Shown here: positions 39,918 through 50,909 of the stretch, one piece after another
Numbering within the stretch: the stretch's first letter is position 1
How the letters are laid out: every line of letters starts with the position of its first letter
Origin: Nymphaea colorata
Lineage: Eukaryota > Streptophyta > Magnoliopsida > Nymphaeales > Nymphaeaceae
Direction: 5' to 3'
Length of the DNA stretch: 64,000 bases
NCBI RefSeq assembly: GCF_008831285.2
Contig: NC_045140.1
Span: forward strand, 20,644,370-20,708,369
Program-made: the position numbers and the translations under genes
The notes under the pieces: generated by a model
The model's database searches: none
Told to the model about the DNA's origin: nothing
What the model saw: the letters and a program-made list of their open reading frames with translations, nothing else

Positions 39918-41250
39918 GCATGGTACATGCAAGCAGCCACTGCAGTTGAAACCAGTGGAGGCCTCCTAAAGTGACAAATTATCTGCAAGATACAATTGGA
40001 CCATACAAATGAAATCGATCTACCAAAAATGGACTAGACATGCAACAACAGTGACTTCAGCTCAATAGTTCCATTCCTCCATTAATAATAAAAGTAAGCA
40101 AAGCAACAAAAGTCCTTGACCAAATTAGCACCTGCAAGACTTCAAAATTTTTTAGCAGAGATACAGCCTTGTTCTTCTTCGGTGGTTGGCCGCCGTCCAG
40201 GACTTCAACCTGAATCAGATCAGTTGCATTCCAGATCCGAAATATAACCAACAACTCATTCTAAACCCGGACAGAGGATCCATTGCTTAACCAGACGAAG
40301 GGAACAGCAACGAAATGTTCATATATGAAATGAGGTCCATAGGATCCGGATCCCGAAATAAGCGGGAACCAAACCCGACTTATTCATCAGATAAAGAAAC
40401 CAGCCACCAACTCTCGACTCGCATATCCACAGCGAACCGAATCATTAACAGCTTAAAATAAGGTGGAAAGGAATGTTCGAAGAAGCCTTACAGTTTATAC
40501 TTTATACCAAGAATCAATAATTTAAAAAAGCAAAATATGAACCCGTGAATATCATTTCTTATTTCCATGGTAATTTTTTCCCCAAATAGCATTCCCTCTT
40601 TTCCACCTGCGCAAACTAGTTCTTACTTTAAAAAAATGTGGAGATCAGGATGAAGAGATTGGCTAATGAATTCAAAGAAATCATCACATATTTTCTCGAC
40701 CAGATCGGGGTCGTGTGTTCCAAACCGTGCGAAAAACGAAAAAAGAATAGGCGAAGCAAAACATAGGCTTTCTCCACGTAAATCCCTTTGTAAGGAGATA
40801 GAACAGTGATTTTCTTCTCTGAAGCGTCCAGACAGAGAAAGGGAAATCTCCACCTCCGCGAAAAAGTCGCCGGAAATCGATTTGCCGGCAGAGAAAGGGG
40901 AAACTTTCCCGCTTTTCGACCCGCCTAACATGTTGGGAGACACAGGGGAGACGCGGAATAGGATGGCAAACCACGGGATTTTCTCCATATGGTTAACGGA
41001 AAAGTTTTTTCAATTGCAAAGCCCAAGAAGGTCGAACAGAAGGCAACTCACCGGGATGATCCCTTCAGCTGGACGTGGACGACAAGCTGGCCGGCGAGAG
41101 AGAGAGAGATGGGCTGATGAGACGTGTCTTCCCTGCCAATCGGGACTTCTTTCATCACGTCGGCGAGGGCCGAGTTTCCTATCCAGTATCCATATTGGGT
41201 TCGGATCCGGGTAAGGGTCCGAGCGAGACAGAGTGGCTGCTCTCCTGGTC
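39918..41250 (-). other. Probable spliced 5' leader of the LPAT gene
   Basis: Three non-coding exons can be inferred on the minus strand: one ending at 41052 (CCCG|GTGAGT donor), one at 40209-40132 (TTCAG acceptor, GCAG|GTGCTA donor) and one at 39982-39918 (TTGCAG acceptor, ATGC|GTGAGT donor). They would join to the exon holding the LPAT start. The phases do not fit the LPAT frame, so they read as 5' UTR. The 40209-40132 exon is exactly 26 codons and stays open into the next exon. Confidence 0.45.
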
Positions 41251-41299
41251 TTTTCATTTTTACATCATTTCATCGTCTTTATTTCGACTTTAGAAAATT

Positions 41300-44200
41300 T
41301 TGAGGACGCATCAAGGCACCAATTATTCCCTTTGCTTTAGAAAAAAAGAAAAAAAGGTAATCTCAATTCGATATACCCAATAAAATCGCAGCATAGAGGA
41401 CCGAGGTTTTTTACTCCCCTTCTACAAATTCAAGTTTTTATCAAAATTGAATTTCTGATTATGATGACATCGAAACACTCTTAAAACTTGTTTTTGTATA
41501 AGCCAAGAGATGTGCACTCTATCACTAAAACCCGTAGTTAAGTAAGTAAGTACGTATTGTTGCTAATGCACATTTTGTGACCGTTTTTAACTGTACAAAA
41601 TAAAAAAATATTTTTTAACGCACAATTGTCTTTATTATCGGGCATAAATATGTACATATAAATAAATATCTAATAATATGACCAAACTAGTCTTTATTAA
41701 GCGGTTAAATATATTTAGCATGTAATTGTATTTTTCTTAATAAACACATTGAATTCCTACCTTCAAGCTTTGGCAATAAAATACTATGAATAGCGTACCC
41801 GATAAAGAATTTTTAACTAACTTTTTGGATTGCCATGCGCCGTTTTAGTTAACTCTTTCAAAACAAGTTTTCTTATGTCTAGTCTTTAATTTTTTTTTTT
41901 TTGAAGATGATTTTTTTGCTTATTTTTTACTGATATTCAACCGATCCAAAATTACTAAATATTTTATATATAAGTAAACCGGAGCATGAGGATAAAGTAG
42001 GCTTGAGGCCTAGCAGGATTACAAAAAAATAATTTTTAATATAATTTAATATATAAATATAATTTTAGTTCTCAAGTCTGAATCGGGTCAGAAACGATGC
42101 CTACGCCTCGTCATTCAGACACAAAACCAGATTTCAAGAACAGATTAAAATGAACCAGGTTTTTTTTTTTTTTTTTGCCATGAAGCGTTGCTTTGAAAGG
42201 GTGTCATCGAAATGCTAATTTGTAGCTTGTGAAGAGGTCAAAGTCTTGAAAGGAGCCCGCTTCCAAGATTTTCACCAAGTTTGAAGGCGGCTGATGGTCA
42301 CCTCCCACCAGAGATCTCTTTTTGTTTAATTCATCATGCGGATTGGTAAACTTGCGCTGTTCGAGATTGAAAATGGTGCCGCAGATTGAAAGATGGCGGC
42401 TGCATTTCTTGTTGTGTCTTTTGGAAATGTACAAGTGGAATCTAATTTACTGTTTGGTTTTGGATTAGTACTGGCGGTCTTTGTATTCCCGAAAGATATT
42501 CTTCCTGTTCTACGTCTGAGATTCAAATTTATCTCATGACTCTGAGCCATTGTTCAAAATATGTTCGAACTTATCGCAGAGAAAACAACAATTTGTCAAA
42601 AACCATCAAACACAATCTAACAGATCAGATTGTAATTTGTGAGCAGACAAAGCCGATGAAAATGACTCGATGATGAGAGGAATCCAACTGGAAGACACTA
42701 GGAGGCAAAAGGCTCAGCCAACGAAGACGTCTGCAGCCTGTAGTTAACCGCAGGTACCACTGATCTGGTAGTGCCACCAGTTTGGAATATCACAGCCGCT
42801 TGATGAGGGTGGAGCTAGGAGTGCATCAGATCTTTAGTGGTGGTAGTAGGCCTACACTTGTCATCCTCAATTCCTCATTGTGGAAGAAAGCAGGAACTTC
42901 TTTATCTGTTGGAAGAGATTAACTAAATGGTTTACAGAAAGAGGGACAAATGTGGCACCGGATTCCATGGTTTGGCTCTTCATTTGCTTACAGTTCCACC
43001 AGAAAGGTTAAACCCTTCCAATTGATTGATAATGGAGTTGCATCCGTGTGCTTAGAACCGCAACTTTGTGTCTTTATCATGTCGGTCACTCTCTCCTAAC
43101 TGTCAAAATAATAACATGTCCTTCAATGGTTTCTGTCCGTGGAGACTGCTTATCTAAAAGCTTAACGACGATTCTGATTCCCAACAACCAGTCACCAAGT
43201 AGGGCTCAATTGATATATCTACTGGTCATTCCGAAGTTACGGTAAGAACCATTTCACTTCTTTTGCAGATGTGAACTGCCATTATACGCCTTCTTTGGAT
43301 TTTATGTTCTAATTCTTGAAACCCTTCCGCCGTTTTCTTACCTTTTCTACTCTCTTACTGTTTGGGTTACTGACATTATAGTTATGGTTCTTGCAGTTTG
43401 TTCAGACAATTCATTCCCTAAAAATAACTTCCTACATCTCCATCGTATTTAAGAAATTGATTGGCTGCCAGTGGACATGAATCGAAAAATATTCTCAGTT
43501 GTCTGCTAATCTGGTTACCATTGTTAAGCAACTTTACAGTGCTTCTGGTTCAAGAAACAGTGTAAACATTCCCAACTCGAGAAAAGCTTCTGTCTTTAAT
43601 CGCCCCGGATGATCAATAAGCAGCTCAATCTTCTCACATGATCCTTCCGCTAGACCCCTTTTAGAGCAACTGATCTCTCTATAATTGTACATCAAGAACA
43701 ATCAAAGCAAGCCGCTAGTCTTCCAGACATGGTCTTACTTCTCGATGTTGAATCAGATTACCATGATCGAAGTGTTTAGTGCATATGTTAAAGAAAATAA
43801 ATTGGTAGTCTTTTCCACCGCTCTGCTTTTCTAGAGTTCAGTATCTCTCGAGTTTCCATGTTCCCTTGTACAGTTTTATAATAATATGCGTATTTTTCTC
43901 ATCCATTTTCTTCTTACTTTGCATTGGTCCCTAACATTCCAGTGCACAACAAATTTATTCTTTCAGACGTCATTTAGATGGTTTGGCAGTTTCAAAGCAG
44001 TTGGCTGCCAAAGGCGTTATGTCTGGCCAAAATGGTTTTAAAAGGAAATAACTTATGCCGACATCTGGTCTACTACTTAAAACAGAGAAAAGCGTCAGTC
44101 TTCCCATATGGTATATCAATATCAAAATTACAGTCACGGCTGCAACGGCAAGAATTGCAGAGGTAGCCGGTTCAAAGGACGCTATGTAGGTGGATGAGCG
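41300..44200. other. Gene-free interval upstream of LPAT and downstream of ELO
   Basis: Sequence AT-rich up to about 42.2 kb and then more mixed. Open frames are short and not recognised. The part from about 44.2 kb onward belongs to the ELO-derived tandem array. Confidence 0.5.
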
Positions 44201-44214
44201 GCCTCAGCTTTACC

Positions 44215-44895
44215 TTTTACCATCTTATTTCAAATGGCGTGATTGCAGTGGTGGTCAAGAGATATGATTAGAACCACCTGATAGATCAGCTTTTGTGCAT
44301 CAACTGTCCTTATTGGATGTTTGATTTGGTCATTACATGAACCAGAAACAGAATTTCATGACTCCATCAAGAAGAAACCATTTGATGAAAAAGCTTGAGC
44401 AAACGAAGAATGTTAAGAATGTAAATTTGATTTGATTTGCATACGGAGGCAGAAAACAGTGTCCTCTGCTACCTTCTTTTCAAATGCATGATTTACATGC
44501 CTTGCTTGCCTAATTTATGTATTGGTGCTCAAGAGATAATGATGAAAACCTCTCGATAAATCAGCATTTATGCATTATCTATCCTTGCTGGATGTTCGAT
44601 TTGGTCATTATATGAAACAGAAAGGGAAATTCCCTACTCTGACAGGAAGTAACCGCTTGATGAAAAAGCTTGAGCAAGCAAGAAAGTAAATTCTATTTTA
44701 TACAAATTAGGGATTATTTTTTCTCCCCAAAATTCTGACATAATCTGGTTCTGTATTGCTCACAAAGAAAGTGAAAATAAGAAAAATGAAAAGTAAAACT
44801 ACACAAAAAGTAAACTCTCAACAGCCTCTGCAAGGACAGATCATTTGCTAACCCACAACTGTTCGCATATCAGAGGCAGGCAACAGTCTCCTCTG
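44215..44895 (-). repeat. Diverged tandem array that includes copies of the ELO 3' end
   Basis: A block holding GTCAAGAGATA ... GATGAAAAAGCTTGAGCAA occurs at about 44252-44405 and again at about 44526-44680 (offset about 274). A GAGGCAG..ACAGT.TCCTCTGCTA block at about 44446-44475 matches the true ELO end at 44873-44900, including the complement of its stop codon. A weaker third copy (TTTCAAATG.. ATGATT type) is seen near 44220-44240. The copies are diverged and carry no open frame. Confidence 0.6.
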
Positions 44896-45792
44896 CTAGC
44901 TTTCTTTCTTCCCTTCCAACTCACAGGACTCCCCGTTGTTGCTCGACGGAGAAGGGTGGTCATCGTCCTCAACCATTCTGCTCCCTTTCAGATGTTTCCG
45001 GATGTAGAAATTGAGAAAGAGAAGCAGGAGAGTACCGTTGAGGAAGGAATTGAACACCCACGCCCCGATCCCATTGCACCCTTCCTTCCTGAAATGCAGG
45101 AGCAGAACGCCGATATGGGCAGCGAGGTAGCATCCCAATAGAAGAATCTGGCAATTCACGACCACCGGAAAGCAGGACACCGGCCACCCGACGCTGGTCC
45201 AAAAGCGGTACCCATACATAATGGAATAGATCAACGTGGTGGAGAGTATGGCGACCACCTGAAACGATTGGGAGAACTCAAGCCACAGGAAGGACATAAA
45301 GATGAGGATGGAACAGTGAAAGAGGCGGAAGAAGGTGAGCGGCCGCCGCCGGAGGATGGAGAAGAAGGTGCGCAGCGGGAGGAGGAACCGGGAAATGTAG
45401 AACATGTAAGACCAGAAGAAGACGCGGCCCGACGGTCGCGTACCAAGAGGAAAGCAAAGGAGCCATTGAATCGGGGTCTTGCTCCGTCGCCATAACCACC
45501 GGGTATCGCGAATCTCCGCTACCGTCGAAAGGCTGATCCCGATGAAGATGGCAGCGGAGACAACGGCGATGGCGAGGCTGTGCAGCGCAGGGAGGAGGCC
45601 AAGAGGGACGGGGCGCCTGCGCTTGATCAGGACGAGGCTCAGGAGCAGGGCAGAAGCGAGGTAGATGCCTATGGATGAGAACAGAAACAACCACGTCGAT
45701 CCCCATGAATGGATATGACTCCACCTGAAGTTTACAATCGCTGGGTGCTCCGCCAAGTAATATTGCAATCTCTGAATCGCCATGCCCACCAT
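44896..45792 (-). CDS. ELO-family protein, HOS3-like (GNS1/SUR4), intronless
   Basis: ELO proteins are ER membrane condensing enzymes for very-long-chain fatty acids; the plant HOS3-like branch has been linked to sphingolipid or stress phenotypes. The product is 298 residues with about seven hydrophobic segments. Conserved family stretches are seen: SWGSTWLFLFSSIGIYL (29-45), FYISRFLLPLRTFFSILRRR (131-150), FLWLEFSQSFQV (168-179), IMYGYRFWTSVG (191-202), CFPVVVNCQ (207-215) and CNGIGAWVFNS (239-249). The histidine box, HxxHH in classical ELOs, reads RLFHC (156-160), and the ExxDT element upstream reads LxxRT. A charged, acidic C-terminal tail follows, without a clear dilysine motif. The start is the first ATG in frame (45792); Met4 is an alternative. 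Function as an elongase is uncertain because of the altered box. Confidence 0.9.
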   Translation of the reverse strand: MVGMAIQRLQYYLAEHPAIVNFRWSHIHSWGSTWLFLFSSIGIYLASALLLSLVLIKRRRPVPLGLLPALHSLAIAVVSAAIFIGISLSTVAEIRDTRWLWRRSKTPIQWLLCFPLGTRPSGRVFFWSYMFYISRFLLPLRTFFSILRRRPLTFFRLFHCSILIFMSFLWLEFSQSFQVVAILSTTLIYSIMYGYRFWTSVGWPVSCFPVVVNCQILLLGCYLAAHIGVLLLHFRKEGCNGIGAWVFNSFLNGTLLLLFLNFYIRKHLKGSRMVEDDDHPSPSSNNGESCELEGKKES

Positions 45793-45907
45793 CTCCTCTT
45801 TTTGCAGACTCAATTCATCAACAATTCAAGAGAGGGATGCAAAAACTTACTTTCTTCCGCCTCCGCCGGGGTCTGTCTGCTGCCAACGTTCCTTTCTTCG
45901 GCTGCCC

Positions 45908-45916
45908 TTTTTATAT
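45908..45916 (-). promoter_or_regulatory. Likely TATA box of the ELO gene
   Basis: ATATAAAAA on the minus strand, about 115-125 bp upstream of the proposed ATG and in a GC-richer surrounding. Confidence 0.5.
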
Positions 45917-48900
45917 GTGGCTGTCTTCTGACTTCTTCGTCCTTTTGTAGAGGAGTTGCAGGAACTTTGTTGAAAGGGAGACGCCTCCGTCCCTCCTCGC
46001 CTTCTCGGTCAGCAAAAAGGTTGAAACCTCCCGAACCCGCCGGGCTCGGAGGAGGCGACGGTGGTCCGAACTCAGATCGGAAGCTAAATGTCTGGGTGCA
46101 ACACGTGGGTGGTGCTCAATCTAGGGAATCCAATGGAAGCCCTTGCCGTTAGATGGGACTGGGGATCTGAGCTGCCACCCTACATGTGAATGGCTGCTTT
46201 GACGGTGAGCTGGAGAGCCAGAGCTCATCGGGGCTCTCTCAGGAACTGGCTGCCTTCAGGCGGTCAGAGTTTGCTTTGATGTTAAGGCAGTCAAGAAAGT
46301 GAGACGGAGACATGCTAGAATGTATTGGGAATCAAGACAGCAGGAAATGGACTGGTACCCACTTGGGCCCCTCCTCCGCCGCGGCAAGCCGGCCTACAGT
46401 TCTTTTCTGGGAGGCACCGGCCTCGGTTGGTCAGTTTCAACCAGCGGGGTTCGGGTTTACCGCGAGGGTTTTTAGGACATAGATGTTTCTTTCAAGGGAT
46501 TACAGTAAAGCAGTATGAAATTCCTAAGAGATATAGTTACATATTTCTGTGGAAGCGATCAAGTCCTTTTCAGATGTAGCAGTCATGTAATTTCACCGGG
46601 CAGATATCTTTTATATTCTTGATTTAATAGGCACCAACCTGGAAAGGCCACATATCAAACTTGTCCTGTCAAGCTAATCACACAAATCACATCCATGCGG
46701 TGAAATTTCATCAAACATATTAAGGTGTTATTTGGCAATATGGACACGTGATGAGTGTCCCAAAATTTGTTAAACATTAATGGAATGCCAACTTAAGATA
46801 TGGTGAAAATATTATCGACGAGTTTCCTTGGAAGTTAGATTTGTATTTATTGGTCTAATGTCGATCACCAACTCCTCTTTCAAACCATCACAATTAAACT
46901 GAACCAGATCTCTTTATCAACAAGTCCCCTTTTAAGAAACCTGACATTAAGTTCGGATAGCAGCGGGATTCAGACTCGCCTTAGACAATCAGATTCATGA
47001 ACATTTTCATGTACTTTAATCAGTTCATCTTTAAGGAGATGACGGAAATGACAACGATGGTGATGACGGGAGAAGAAGGCAAAGGAAAATGTCAGAGTCA
47101 AAACTCTCTGCTGGATATAAAGTTTTGAACATGACCAAATGGGTGCATGTTTGAAGCTATGCAATTGCTCCTACGTGCAAGCCAAAGCTATCGGCATCCA
47201 AGTTGCCATCAACTTGACAAGTTTTTATGGGTTGTTTCAAATTTCAATCACATCATCGTGGACACAGCTCATGTCACCTACTGTTGTGAGAAAAGAAAAG
47301 GGAGTGAAGCATCCATAACCATAAGGCAGGGCAGCGACTGCTATTATCCATGCATGACTCCACTGCTTTAATATGATATATCCCTCTTTAAAGCTCCAGA
47401 TGAACTTATAGCTGTGGTACCACATTCATGTGATCAGATGGTCTTGTAAATATGATGCTAATACGATATCCGTGTGTTGAAACATATGAACAATGAAAAA
47501 TTAATACTTAAGTTGCAGAAACAGAGAAAACTGATCAATAATAACTAAATATATCTCTCGACCTTTAACCCGAGAACACCTAAAACAAGTTATTGATGAA
47601 AACGAGACACAAAACCCTAGTCTGAAATCCAGATAAACCGACAGGAAAGTTGTCTTCAATATTTCAGATCCAAAATAATTCCAAGCATACAAGTTCATGT
47701 AAGTTCAACACCAAGATTGTCATGAAATATTGGTAGACCTTGCTGCAGCTTGATTGTATTCTCGGGTTTTGGGTCTCATACGAAAAGCAAACAGCGACAG
47801 TTGCTTTCCTGATAGAATTGGGGATGCAGAGGTCCCACTTTGATTATGCCAACCATTTTAGACCAAGAAAAAACTGATGTTGGGTCGTTTTATGACAGCT
47901 ACAATTTGTCTTACCATGCCAACATTTTTCAGTTTATTTTCTTTGTCATGTTCTTGTGGCGGTGATATTCAGCAGGCGCTTGGTAGCAGAAGTGAAATTT
48001 CTACATGCTCCAATGCCGTCGTCAAATTTTATTGTTTTTAATTAGAATATTTTGATGTTTTTTTTTTCCTCAGAATTTCAAGTAAACCTGTGCTTTCCAA
48101 CTACGATTCTTGAAAAATCTTTATTGCAATATAAAACGTTTCAATGGTTCGAACATTTCATTCTTTCAAATGACTGTTCCCTCAGGCCTTTGGCAGTGAT
48201 GATGCCTTTTTTAAGTGTTGAAAGCTAAAAAATTTCTTACTAATTTGTCGCAAAGCAAGTCAAGTTGGAGCAGGTACTGTTAATTGATGGGCCACACGAC
48301 CACATCATCATGCATGCAGACTGGTGGTTCAGCATGGGTATCAGTTTCTTTGGGATTGCAATCAATTATTGTACTTCTTAAATTGCTGCACCCACTCTTT
48401 GTCCTTGAACGGGACGGTGCAAACAGGCGGGACTAGTAGGCAGCCAGTTTTTCGTTTTGAATATTCGAAACACCAACTTTTTTGTGTTATAAAATGAGAG
48501 CCACCGACAAACAAGTTAAAGTGCAGCAGGAGAGACATCCCGATACACTAAAGTAGGTTCCTGATCGCATCCCAAAATTTTTTGGCTGGTTTTGGAGTGC
48601 TAAAAAAAAAAGGTTTTGTTTTTGAAATAAGAAAGAAAGGGACTCGCCTGTCGGTACGAGGATCGACTGTTCTCAGCGTTTTTACCAGGAGTAATCAACC
48701 CAAGGACTATGTTTGTTATTGATGCATTTCGTTTTAACTTTAAGCACATTTTTTTTTGTTTTAACTTTAAACACCTTTTGATTCTATATGCGGTGTAGAA
48801 AAATATTGAAAATTTGATGTTTCAAACTTTTGAAGAGGTTCTTGAAGAATCATTTGAGAATGTGAAATATTTTAGCGAAAGTTGTAAATATCATTTGAAA

Positions 48901-50197
48901 AACTTGAGAATTCATTTTGGGGTTATTTTAGTGTTCTTTTAAGACTTTAAGTAGGTTTGAGATTTTGCCATAATTTGATTACCACCTACTTAGAGTTTCA
49001 TCGCATCTTGCTTAAGTTTTTTTAAAGATGTGATTGTGTTTATTGATGATATTAAGTGGAGGTGAATGCATGGATGCATTGATCCAATATGATTAAAAAA
49101 GAATGAAGCATATATGATTAAAAGAGAATGGAACATTCCTACCATAACATTTATTTAGAAACATTCCTACCATAACATACATTTAAGATTTTTGTTTTGA
49201 TAAATATCATATATAAGAAGGAAAAGTTTTTGAAAATGGATTGAAGTTGTAGACCATCAAGCATGAATCCAATATTGGGTCATTACTTGATTTATGGTCT
49301 TAGTGAAGTCGGTAAATGAAAATGATCTTGGAGAAGAAAAATATCCACAAGGATGCACAAGATGAGATATTTGATCATAAGAAAATATAGAGAAGAAGAG
49401 AGAGAAAAAGATCTTGAAAATCACAAGATCAAAGATTTAAAAGAAAGAGAGATACATATTCATATACATATTTATATATACATATGTATGTATATATATA
49501 TACGTATAGATACATATATGAAAGCTTATGAAAATGAGGTTTAAATCAAGTAGAGAAAAGAAGATCATCTTAGAAAGAAAGAGATATTTTAAAAATGGAA
49601 TACACGTATATATATTTATATATACGTATATGAGAGTTTGCATAATGATATGTTAAATCATAAAAAGATAATAACAAAAAGAAATAATCATGTGCATATA
49701 TACATATATAACACGTATATACGTACATGTCTTCATGAGAATAAAAATCAAGAAATGAAAACAACCGACTTCAAGTTTTATGTAGGCCGGAAGAGAGTTT
49801 GGACTCATGTAAGAGTCTATGCTAAGTATCTAAGGCCGCATTAGAATATGTCTTTTCAAAATGTTTTGAAAAATATGATTTATATAAACATAGAATGTTA
49901 TTATTTCATTGGTTACAATGGAATATGTTTCCTCCACCGTTGGGTATGAAAGAAATTCAAACCACACGATAAGGTGCTCATTAAGGTTCTTAATCGAATG
50001 ATTAAAAAGAAAACTATTGAGCAAAATGACATGCAAATGAATATTAAAATATACATATTTTGTGATGATTTTCTCTAGGTTGGACAAGTCTCAACCTCAA
50101 AAATTAATATAAAGGCAAAAATTTACAAACCATACTATCATTCTCGCCATACATTCACATATAAATAAAAAACCAAGCAACTATGCATGGATAAAAT

Positions 50198-50645
50198 ATA
50201 GACAATATTCAAGGAAGGAAGAAGAGACAGAGAGATTCAATTAAGAGGGAAAACATGATTCAACTATAAAAAGAAATATCATCTCAACTTCTCATGCTCT
50301 CGGTGCATTTGATCGTAGCCTCTTGACTCTAAAATAGAGGTGAGAGCTATCTCCTTTAACCATAAGGAAATGAAGAAGAGAGAAAAAAGGGAAGCAAGAC
50401 AATACTATTTTCAATAAATGAAATAACATGACTCAAACATGAAAATGAAAGATCATCTCATTTACTCATGCTCACGGTGCACTTGAGCATGACCTCTTGA
50501 CTCTAAAATAGAGAATGAGAGCTATCTCCTTTGGCCGTGGGTAGAGGAAGAAAGGAATATGAAAAGTAAGACAATACTATATTCAAGAAATGAGATAACA
50601 TGATTGAAGCATAAAACGAAATATCGCTTCACCATTTGAATAATT
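50198..50645. repeat. Tandem repeat, unit about 174 bp, about 2.5 copies
   Basis: CTCATGCTC(T/A)CGGTGCA occurs at 50291 and 50465; AAGACAATACTAT at 50396 and 50568; ACATGA(T/C)TCAA at about 50253 and 50427. CCTCTTGACTCTAAAATAGA and GAGAGCTATCTCCTTT are shared by both units. Offsets are 172-174 bp. No coding frame. Confidence 0.85.
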
Positions 50646-50876
50646 GAACCTTGCTCCAAGTTGAAAAAGAAAAAGAAAAATAAGAATGAACGAAGAAAAA
50701 AATAAAAAGAGAAGTAAATCTAAACATTAGAAATCCCTCAAGGGTTAGCCCATGTTCAAGAAAAAGGATTGTGAGGGTATTTATAAAGGTTTTTGAAGTC
50801 AAAACCTAAAATTTGAATTTTTTTGAATTTTTCAATATTTTCATCTGAGGGGCTGCACTGTTGTAGGCCCCTGCCC

Positions 50877-50909
50877 GGGCGCTGTTGCGCACCAGGCGCA
50901 ACAGTGCCC
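50877..50909. repeat. GC-rich hairpin in AT-rich DNA
   Basis: GGGCGCTGTTGCGC is followed by a 5-bp loop and GCGCAACAGTGCCC, a 14-bp stem with one mismatch. GGGCGCTGTTGC recurs near 50954. The island (about 50850-50990) stands out from surroundings rich in A and T. Confidence 0.8.

Noticed and set aside
40623-40988. 121-codon minus-strand frame near the LPAT leader
   Set aside because: Has an ATG but lies in the presumed first leader intron, has Ser/Phe-rich low-complexity sequence and no known domain.
44896-45664. Plus-strand frames opposite the ELO gene
   Set aside because: Charged, low-complexity shadows of the ELO reading frame.
49440-49740. Runs of TATACGTATA-type sequence as a possible origin or array
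   Set aside because: Irregular AT-rich low-complexity DNA with no constant unit; not a CRISPR array, which would not be expected in a plant.
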